From: DATKMG01 sp035541995 | Lineage (GTDB): Bacteria > Acidobacteriota > Terriglobia > Versatilivoradales > Versatilivoraceae | DNA: 13,527 bases | Assembly: GCA_035541995.1 (NCBI GenBank) | Contig: DATKMG010000772.1 | Location: 1-13,527 of the forward strand | Reading direction: 5' to 3' | Shown here: positions 7,987 through 13,527 of the stretch, piece by piece | Layout of the letters: every line of letters begins with the position of its first letter | How positions within the stretch are numbered: the first letter of the stretch is position 1 | Translations under genes and position numbers: made by a program | The notes under the pieces: model-generated | What the model was told of the DNA's origin: nothing | The model's database searches: none | What the model saw: only the letters and a program-made list of their open reading frames with translations

Positions 7987-9156
7987 ATGGGTCATCTGAA
8001 TTTTCAAGAGAATCCATATATAGCCATCTGGGAAACGACACGCGCATGTGATCTGGCCTGCCTGCACTGCCGAGCTGAGGCAATAAAGTGGCGTCACCCG
8101 TTGGAACTCACTACGCAGGAAAGTGTGCAGCTTATTGATCAAATCAGCCAGTGCGGCAAACCACTATTTGTTTTGACTGGTGGAGATCCCATGAAGCGTG
8201 TCGATCTAATGGAACTGATCGGTTACGCAGTACAAACTGGCTTGCGGGTAGCTATGACACCCAGCGGTACGCCACTCATGACTCGCCAGGCGGTGACTCA
8301 GCTCAAGGATGTGGGACTGTCTCGCCTGGCAGTGAGCCTCGACGGTTCAACAGGCGACATTCATGACCGGTTCAGGCAGGTACCTGGCTCTTATGGCTGG
8401 ACGATGGACTGCATTAAATACGCCCATGAGGTGAGCCTGCCAATACAGATCAACACGGCTGTGTCACGGCACAATCTGCACGACCTGCCTGCCCTCGCTG
8501 ATCTGCTTTTGACCATGAGCATTACGCTCTGGAGTGTGTTCTTCCTGGTACCGACCGGACGAGGCAAAGCCGAGGATGGAATTAGTGCTGATGATTACGA
8601 ACGGGTCTTTCAGTTCCTGGTCGATCTGTACCTGAAGGCTCCCTTTGATATCAAAACGACAGCAGCTCCGCATTATCGTCGTGTTTTGCTGCAGCGGCTG
8701 AAAGATATCCCTGCTCAGCAATGCCCAAAGAAACTGTTGCAGGCCGGGCCCATCGCACGGGCCGCCGGTGTCAATGAGGGCCGAGGCTTCCTCTTCATCT
8801 CCCATACGGGCGAGATATATCCCAGTGGGTTTCTGCCCATTTCGGCAGGTAATATCCGTCGAAATTCACTGATTGACGTTTACCGCAACTCGCCTTTGTT
8901 TCGAGATCTCCGCGACACATCGAAGTTAAAGGGTAAATGTGGTGTTTGCGAATTTAAGAAAGTCTGTAGCGGGTCAAGAGCGCGCGCCTATGCCATGACC
9001 GGTGATTATCTGGCGGAAGAACCATTTTGCAGCTACATCCCACGGAATCTTTGTTTAGCCGAATCTGCGAAAGCTGACGCCTCTAGAGCAGAAAATGCTC
9101 TCCCCGCCTCAAGGTCCCATGCTGCCCTTCAGAGACTGCACACTCAAAACCCATGA
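7987..9156 (+). CDS. Radical SAM/SPASM domain protein (TIGR04053-like)
   Basis: A 389-aa cytoplasmic iron-sulfur enzyme. The 4Fe-4S/SAM motif CDLACLHC gives C21, C25 and C28 (CX3CX2C), directly after WETTRA. The SAM-contacting GGDP is at 65-68. A C-terminal SPASM-type cluster region has C318, C321, C327 and C348, with CSGSRARAYAMTGDYLAEEP between the last two, which should bind an auxiliary cluster. This layout and the NPYIAIWETTRACDLACLHC opening match the group I know as TIGR04053, relatives of the NirJ/AhbD heme-maturation enzymes. The exact reaction is unknown. A start at 7987 puts the conserved opening at the usual distance from the N-terminus; an ATG at 7942 would add 15 unconserved-looking residues. 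The next gene follows after 19 bp, so the product probably acts with the NnrS-like protein, perhaps in heme or peptide modification. Heme-linked function is inference. Confidence 0.92.
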   Translation: MGHLNFQENPYIAIWETTRACDLACLHCRAEAIKWRHPLELTTQESVQLIDQISQCGKPLFVLTGGDPMKRVDLMELIGYAVQTGLRVAMTPSGTPLMTRQAVTQLKDVGLSRLAVSLDGSTGDIHDRFRQVPGSYGWTMDCIKYAHEVSLPIQINTAVSRHNLHDLPALADLLLTMSITLWSVFFLVPTGRGKAEDGISADDYERVFQFLVDLYLKAPFDIKTTAAPHYRRVLLQRLKDIPAQQCPKKLLQAGPIARAAGVNEGRGFLFISHTGEIYPSGFLPISAGNIRRNSLIDVYRNSPLFRDLRDTSKLKGKCGVCEFKKVCSGSRARAYAMTGDYLAEEPFCSYIPRNLCLAESAKADASRAENALPASRSHAALQRLHTQNP

Positions 9157-9160
9157 TGCC

Positions 9161-9166
9161 AAGGAG
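9161..9166 (+). promoter_or_regulatory. Ribosome binding site of the NnrS-like gene
   Basis: AAGGAG ends 9 bp before the ATG at 9176. It decides between this start and the in-frame codon at 9095, which would overlap the radical SAM gene by 62 bp, add 27 residues and lacks a comparable site. Confidence 0.8.
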
Positions 9167-9175
9167 CTACAATTC

Positions 9176-11032
9176 ATGAAAATAAATAAGGAGCAAAGCA
9201 TACGGGAGATTTTGCACAATCATCCCCAGACGCGCGTTATCTTTGACCGTCACGGTCTGAAGGGATGCGGTGGGACTGAGGGTCCGGAAGAATCGTTGAG
9301 ATTCTTTGCCCGCGCTCATGGGGTGGAACTCCATGAGTTGCTCAACCAGTTGCAGCAGGTCATTGATGATCCCGCTCAAGCCCCCGCGGCGGAATCCGCC
9401 ACTCTGGCAGACTCCATCTATCGCCGCTTCTTCAAGGCCGGCATTGTTCTCACCTTGTCGGCTGGCGCCTTTTGGGGGGCACTCCTGTTGCTTCAAATCG
9501 GGCTCAGTCAAAAATTCACTGCGGTCTCTATCTTCGACATCAATGCCCATGGGCACGCACAAATTTTCGGTTGGGTAGGCCTTTTTGTGATGGGATTTGC
9601 CTATCAGGCATTCCCGCGGTTCAGGCAGACTTCTCTTTGGAAACCGGGACTCGCCATCGTGAGCTTTTACCTGATGCTTTCCGGTATTGTACTCAGGGTG
9701 GTAGCTGAACCGTTGCATATCTATTGGCCATTCTTCTGGGTGGGCCTGCTAGCCAGTTGCCTGGAAATGACCGCGATCGCGATCTTTGTGATTATCATCT
9801 CCCGTACTATTCGGCACAGTCAAAAGCCGCTATCCAGCTACGAGTACTACATAGCTGCGGCGCTCTCCTGGTTTGTTCTTCAGGGACTGCTGGATTTCTT
9901 CCATCTTTATATGACCACGGCTGCCCTTTCCAGAGAAGAACTGCTTCGGCAAGTTTCTTCCTGGCAAGCCCCACTCCGCGACCTCCAGATTCACGGCTTT
10001 GCTCTAACCATGATCCTCGGCGTGAGCCAGAGATTTATGCATGGCATCTACGGGTTCCACGAAATTCCTCGACGTCGATCGCTGAGCCTTCTTTTGACAT
10101 TGACAGTTGCCGTGGCAGGTGAGTCAGTGTTTTTTGTTTTATTTCGACGCACCGGTCAACACAGCTATGCGGGCCTGATGTATGGAGCCATGCTGATGTT
10201 GGCGATTTCCGTAGCTGCATTAACACATCCCTGGTGGCGCGGACTTTGGGGAGTCCCTGAAGACCTTGATCCGGAGGTGGGAGCGGATAGATCCGACAGA
10301 AGCTTCAAGTTCATCCGGGCAGCTTTTGCCTGGCTTTTCATCTCCCTGGGTATGTTGTTGTTTGTCCCCTTCTACAATCTTCTAACCGGACAAACCTTCT
10401 CCCATGCGTTTTACGGGGCCACCCGACACGCAATCACGGTTGGATTTATCAGCCTCATGATCCTGGGAGTCGCGGCCAAGGTCGTCCCGGTATTGAATGG
10501 GGTCGATGCAAGGAAACTGTCACAACTTTGGCTGCCTTTTATACTAGTCAATTTAGGATGCGGGTTGAGGGTGAGTCTGCAGGTCTTGACCGACCTGATC
10601 CCAGGCGCTTTTCGCTTGATTGGCTTGAGTGGAATCCTGGAACTGGCAGGCATCGCGACGTGGGGAGTCGGTTTGTGGCGGGTCATGAACGCCACTAAAC
10701 GACGTGATGAGCTGTCTGCTAAAGACTTGGTAAGGCCGATCTGCGTTAATCCGGAAGATAAGGTAGGATGGATTCTGACGGTGGCCCCCGAACTTCTGGT
10801 AGTTTTTGAGGGATTTGGGTTTACCTTGCTCAGGAACCCGCTGCTGCGACAGACCGTGGCGCGCCAGACATCCATCCGGAAGGCCTGCTCACTAATGGGT
10901 GTTGACGAGGCTAGCTTGCTGGCTGCCTTAAATAAAGGATTAAAGAAGGATCCAGATCGCGCCCCCAGTCTATTCCCCATCATTAATCCAGGAACAGCTC
11001 AGGCGTCCCCGCAGCAGGGAGGTTCTAGATAG
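9176..11032 (+). CDS. NnrS-like 12-helix membrane protein with N-terminal DUF542/DUF1858-like and C-terminal DUF1858-like domains
   Basis: 618 aa. Residues 1-65 form a small helical domain with a DRHGLKGCGG motif (C31) resembling the DUF542/ScdA_N and DUF1858 domains of nitrosative-stress and iron-sulfur repair proteins. I count about 12 hydrophobic segments between residues 90 and 505. Candidate heme or copper ligands lie at helix ends: H125 and H127 in NAHGHAQIFGW, H273 in QIHGFAL, H289 in RFMHGIYGF and H418 in ATRHAIT. This pattern fits the NnrS family, heme- and copper-containing membrane proteins tied to nitric oxide tolerance; it also recalls heme-copper oxidase subunit I. Residues about 516-595 are a second DUF1858-like domain (VFEGFGFTLLRNPLLRQTVA) that lacks the cysteine. 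An AAGGAG ribosome site fixes the start. It shares the candidate palindrome-controlled promoter with the radical SAM gene. Likely role: membrane protein relieving nitric oxide or iron-nitrosyl stress. The three-part domain order is unusual. Confidence 0.85.
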   Translation: MKINKEQSIREILHNHPQTRVIFDRHGLKGCGGTEGPEESLRFFARAHGVELHELLNQLQQVIDDPAQAPAAESATLADSIYRRFFKAGIVLTLSAGAFWGALLLLQIGLSQKFTAVSIFDINAHGHAQIFGWVGLFVMGFAYQAFPRFRQTSLWKPGLAIVSFYLMLSGIVLRVVAEPLHIYWPFFWVGLLASCLEMTAIAIFVIIISRTIRHSQKPLSSYEYYIAAALSWFVLQGLLDFFHLYMTTAALSREELLRQVSSWQAPLRDLQIHGFALTMILGVSQRFMHGIYGFHEIPRRRSLSLLLTLTVAVAGESVFFVLFRRTGQHSYAGLMYGAMLMLAISVAALTHPWWRGLWGVPEDLDPEVGADRSDRSFKFIRAAFAWLFISLGMLLFVPFYNLLTGQTFSHAFYGATRHAITVGFISLMILGVAAKVVPVLNGVDARKLSQLWLPFILVNLGCGLRVSLQVLTDLIPGAFRLIGLSGILELAGIATWGVGLWRVMNATKRRDELSAKDLVRPICVNPEDKVGWILTVAPELLVVFEGFGFTLLRNPLLRQTVARQTSIRKACSLMGVDEASLLAALNKGLKKDPDRAPSLFPIINPGTAQASPQQGGSR

Positions 11033-11092
11033 AGAATCGTGGTCATTCAGATCGGGAATCTGGGATCAACGCGCATCACCTGGAACCCTGAA

Positions 11093-11791
11093 TTACAGTC
11101 CCAATCCCAATAGCCTTGCCAGGATCTCATTCATGGCCTGATTGGCATGCTGAAAGGCAGATGTCCGTGAGAGCATTTGGGATGGTGACTGAATATACTT
11201 ACTCTCAACCAATTCGTCGGCACAATTGGGGATCAGTTCGCTCACATTAGGGGGAGTTAACTCCAGATGAAACTGTAGCCCGACGACCCGCTCAGTGTAT
11301 ACAAAGGCCTGGTGTTCGCACGCCTCACTGCGTGCCAGATGAACGGCCCCGGCAGGAAGATCAAAGGTGTCCCCATGCCAATGAAACACGTCAAACTTGA
11401 CTGGTAAGAATCCCAGTAGTGAAGACCGCCGGCCCTCCTCCGTCAATTCGATGGGGAACCAGCCGATTTCCTTGTGCCGGTTTGGATAGACTCTGGCTCC
11501 CAGGACATCGGCAACCAACTGTGCACCGAGACAGACTCCCAATACTGTCTTTCCAGCATGTATGGCTCTCTCGATGCACCGTTTCTCGGGAGTCAGCCAA
11601 GGGTATTTTTGCTCGTCAGCCACTCCCATAGGCCCGCCCATCACAACTAGCCAGTCGAGGTTCTCAAGCTCAGGCAATGGGTCATTCTGATAAAACCGGG
11701 TTCCCGTCAATTGGTGTTTTTCTTTCCGTGCCCAAGTCTCAATGCAGCCGAGCCCTTCAAATGAAACGTGTTGGAAGTAGTGAATTCGCAT
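11093..11791 (-). CDS. Class I glutamine amidotransferase (GMP synthase glutaminase-like)
   Basis: 232 aa, the size of a stand-alone class I glutamine amidotransferase domain. The nucleophile is C87 in GVCLGAQ, the oxyanion-loop region is VVMGGPMGV (49-57), and the catalytic His-Glu pair is H175 and E177 in LQFHLEL. FHWHGDTFDLP (136-146) is typical of the GMP-synthase-like subgroup (YfeJ type). These enzymes release ammonia from glutamine or cleave gamma-glutamyl bonds; the true substrate of this subgroup is mostly unknown. The start is chosen at the ATG giving MRIHYFQHVSFEG, a usual N-terminus for the family. A TTG at 11824 would add 11 residues, and neither start has a clear ribosome site. 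It is last in a minus-strand series, 48 bp after the serine/threonine phosphatase, and converges on the NnrS-like gene with a 60-bp gap. Cytoplasmic. Confidence 0.9.
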   Translation of the reverse strand: MRIHYFQHVSFEGLGCIETWARKEKHQLTGTRFYQNDPLPELENLDWLVVMGGPMGVADEQKYPWLTPEKRCIERAIHAGKTVLGVCLGAQLVADVLGARVYPNRHKEIGWFPIELTEEGRRSSLLGFLPVKFDVFHWHGDTFDLPAGAVHLARSEACEHQAFVYTERVVGLQFHLELTPPNVSELIPNCADELVESKYIQSPSQMLSRTSAFQHANQAMNEILARLLGLGL

Positions 11792-11839
11792 CTTTGGTCT
11801 TTGAACTATGGGAGGCTCCCCCAATGATACTCTCGTTGG

Positions 11840-12598
11840 TCAGACACCGAGTGCTGTTGTCTTGTATCGCCGACTCTGGAAAACTCGCTGGTCCGGCATT
11901 CGTACGGCAGTGAGGACACCATGAGAGATGGTATCAATGCCGATGGTTCGACCTACAATCCTCGGTTTTGGCCATCCTGCGGAATCGGTGTCGGCGTTGT
12001 CCCAGTGACCATATACCACCGTGGCGTCGCCGTTGTACCCATTAGGAAAATCGTCATGCCCCCATATGAGACACTCGGAGGATTGGTCCTCAAGCCGTTT
12101 GACGGATGGATTCAATCCGGCATGCGTGCAGATGCAGTCGGGACTCTGGAAACAGCGCTGTAGCTCCAGAAAAAACGTGCGGTGAGCCGGGGGCATCGAA
12201 TTGAAGAACAGCTCGTACGGAAGCACGCACTGGCCGATAAACAACTGAACTCCCGCTTCCCCGCAAGCTTCGCGCAGCACGTTCACTGCCTCAGGCGAGT
12301 AGCTCCGAATCGTGTCGAAAGCTTCCATTCCGACCAGCCATGAATGACGGGAGTAGTCCATCAGCGTGCGAAGCAGCCAGTCCTCGTGGTTGCCCCGTAG
12401 ACATACGACCTGGGCAGAAACTTCGGTTCGAAATGAAAGGATCGCCTCGACGCAGGCCTTTGAATCCCGACCCCTGTCGATGTAATCCCCCAGGAACACA
12501 ACGACATCCCTTACGCCGACCTCAGGGCGCAGCTGATTGAGGACGTCGGTGAGCGCCGGAAGATTACCATGGATATCTCCAACCGCGATGGTGGCCAT
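11840..12598 (-). CDS. PP2A-type serine/threonine protein phosphatase family metallophosphatase
   Basis: 252 aa with the full phosphoesterase signature of bacterial PP1/PP2A-like enzymes (PrpA/PrpB and ApaH relatives): GDIHG at 7-11 (D8, H10), GDYIDRG at 37-43 (D38, D41), RGNHE at 68-72 (N70, H71), THAG at 158-161 (H159) and YGHWDN at 196-201 (H198). These residues hold two metal ions, usually Mn or Fe, and hydrolyse phosphoprotein or dinucleoside polyphosphate esters. RGNHEDW favours the protein-phosphatase branch. The start MATIAVGDIHG puts the first motif at its usual position; an in-frame ATG at 12658 would add 20 residues and overlap the preceding gene by 14 bp. The gene lies 46 bp downstream of the metallophosphoesterase and is probably cotranscribed with it. 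No signal peptide, so cytoplasmic. No partner kinase is visible in the window. Confidence 0.92.
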   Translation of the reverse strand: MATIAVGDIHGNLPALTDVLNQLRPEVGVRDVVVFLGDYIDRGRDSKACVEAILSFRTEVSAQVVCLRGNHEDWLLRTLMDYSRHSWLVGMEAFDTIRSYSPEAVNVLREACGEAGVQLFIGQCVLPYELFFNSMPPAHRTFFLELQRCFQSPDCICTHAGLNPSVKRLEDQSSECLIWGHDDFPNGYNGDATVVYGHWDNADTDSAGWPKPRIVGRTIGIDTISHGVLTAVRMPDQRVFQSRRYKTTALGV

Positions 12599-12644
12599 AC
12601 TTAATGATATCCGCCTGGAACCCACCGGTACCGGGCAGATACCC

Positions 12645-13304
12645 TCAATGGTGTTCAATTACCTGATGCTGCAAGGTTTCAAGGTCGAGAATCATGCCCC
12701 TGCGCTGACCGGCCGACGCCACGTTAAGGTGTTTACCCTGGCACCCGAACCCGGCATGACTGTGCCCGTGAATGTGCGCCAGAAATAGGTTGGCATCAAG
12801 AAATTCGCGCAGCGAACGGCTGCCAATTTGTGTCTCCCCGAAACCGGGATCCAGGATGCCAAATGCCGGGCTGTGGGACACAAATACTGTCCTGGCGTCG
12901 AGCAGGTCAGTCAGACAGGGCAGGTCACTCTTGATCTCAGCCTCTGGCTTCTCGAAGGTGCCACCCATGAAGGGTAGTGAGGACTGGTAGCCAACGAAGG
13001 CAAACTCTCCCACGCAGACCCGCCGGCCCTGGAGAGTCTGGACCTGTCCCGCTTGGGAGTTCAATTCGACAAGGTCATCGTTTCCCATAATGTAGAGTAC
13101 CAGCACTCCTGCCTTCTTTAGCAGTTCCACCAGGAGTTGGGCTTCGTGCTGCTGCGCCTCCTCGAGAGTATCGAACCCATCCGGGCATCCGAGAAGATCA
13201 CCGGCCAGAACAATCGCCTTGACTCGCTGCTTGTGGGCGACGGTCAGGAGCCAGTCATAGATCAGCCAGTGGCCGTGCACGTTCGCCGAAGCAAGAATTT
13301 TCAT
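12645..13304 (-). CDS. Calcineurin-like metallophosphoesterase with an altered first metal motif
   Basis: 219 aa. Motifs in order: SANVHGH at 6-12, LAGDLLG at 33-39 (D36), MGNDD at 73-77 (N75, D76), VSHSP at 142-146 (H144) and HIHGHSH at 177-183. This is the layout of small single-domain calcineurin-like phosphodiesterases of the YfcE/MPE kind. The usual Asp of the D-x-H motif is Asn (N8, codon AAC) while H10 is kept, so metal affinity may differ. GNDD instead of GNHD is known in this branch. The substrate is unknown; nucleotide or phosphodiester cleavage in the cytoplasm is likely. The start at 13304 matches the usual MKIL-type opening; an ATG at 13343 (TTG at 13346) would add 13-14 hydrophilic residues, and neither has a clear ribosome site. 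First gene of the minus-strand series, followed by the PP2A-type phosphatase after 46 bp. Confidence 0.88.
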   Translation of the reverse strand: MKILASANVHGHWLIYDWLLTVAHKQRVKAIVLAGDLLGCPDGFDTLEEAQQHEAQLLVELLKKAGVLVLYIMGNDDLVELNSQAGQVQTLQGRRVCVGEFAFVGYQSSLPFMGGTFEKPEAEIKSDLPCLTDLLDARTVFVSHSPAFGILDPGFGETQIGSRSLREFLDANLFLAHIHGHSHAGFGCQGKHLNVASAGQRRGMILDLETLQHQVIEHH

Positions 13305-13380
13305 GTGAGAGAACGAAGGTTCATTGTCGGGTGCTTCCGTCATCAATTGTTGCTAGGCCACTAAAGCCAATCCCCGAGGA

Positions 13381-13527
13381 GTGAAGGTCACCGGTCGGGC
13401 CGAGACAAAAAGCACAAAGATGACGTTGTTCGGCCACCGCAAAAAAGTTCTCGATGAGAAGATTTCTCTCAAGCTCAGCGACCTGTTGGTCAACCCAGCC
13501 TGCATGGCTGGCGTCCTGACTTCCCGG
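13381..13527 (+). CDS. Possible 5' end of a hypothetical gene, cut by the window edge
   Basis: The frame is open from 13357 to the window end. It can start at the GTG at 13381 or at the ATG at 13420 (MTLFGHRKKVLDEKI). The product from the ATG is 36 residues with a normal protein composition, and its third codon positions are about 75% G+C against about 53% for first positions, which favours this strand as coding. GAGGA touches the GTG directly, too close for a ribosome site, and none precedes the ATG well. The antisense register is also open to a stop at 13321-13323 and could instead be the 3' end of a minus-strand gene. I do not recognise a family. Confidence 0.35.
   Translation, partial: MKVTGRAETKSTKMTLFGHRKKVLDEKISLKLSDLLVNPACMAGVLTSR

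Noticed and set aside
9095..9175. Upstream in-frame start for the NnrS-like protein
   Set aside because: It would overlap the radical SAM gene and lacks a ribosome site, whereas the ATG at 9176 has AAGGAG at good spacing and begins right before the conserved small domain.
11048..11062. Short inverted repeat CAGAT-CGGGA-ATCTG between the convergent NnrS-like and amidotransferase genes
   Set aside because: The stem is only 5 bp and no T tract follows on either strand, so it is not a convincing intrinsic terminator.

Overview
This 13.5 kb window is bacterial. Genes are dense, coding is moderately GC-rich, Shine-Dalgarno-like sites are recognisable at several starts, and there are no introns. 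No rRNA, tRNA, CRISPR array, insertion sequence or phage structural gene is visible. The sequence does not settle the lineage. An environmental bacterium able to handle low oxygen or nitric oxide fits the content, but that is inference.

Layout. (1) Positions 2-7632, + strand: three tightly linked genes. The first is cut by the window edge, the second encodes 1496 aa and the third 552 aa. They are separated by 3 bp and by an ATGA overlap. I cannot assign a biochemical function. They contain blocks such as 'DPLWLLARQWQLGEF', 'GNQPYGLLP' and 'GRGEGSSGLRFD' that I recall from conserved hypothetical proteins in other bacteria. The three genes look like one co-translated module of large soluble proteins. 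(2) Positions 7633-7941: a non-coding gap. It ends in a perfect 12-bp palindrome, TGACTTAAGTCA, that resembles a CRP/FNR-superfamily operator and sits 41.5 bp upstream of a plausible start point. (3) Positions 7987-11032, + strand: a radical SAM/SPASM protein followed 19 bp later by a 12-helix NnrS-like membrane protein. The membrane protein has a DUF542/DUF1858-like domain at its N-terminus and a DUF1858-like domain at its C-terminus. The two genes are probably one operon linked to heme, nitric oxide or anaerobic metabolism. (4) Positions 11093-13304, - strand: a three-gene series, transcribed in the order calcineurin-like metallophosphoesterase, PP2A-type serine/threonine phosphatase, class I glutamine amidotransferase. 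It converges on the radical SAM/NnrS operon. (5) From about 13381 to the window end there is probably the start of a divergent + strand gene, cut by the edge.

The strongest leads are the uncharacterised giant-protein module, which could be part of a larger system upstream of the window, and the palindrome-controlled radical SAM plus NnrS-fusion operon. The minus-strand genes look like ordinary housekeeping or signalling enzymes, apart from an Asp-to-Asn change in a metal-binding motif of the metallophosphoesterase.
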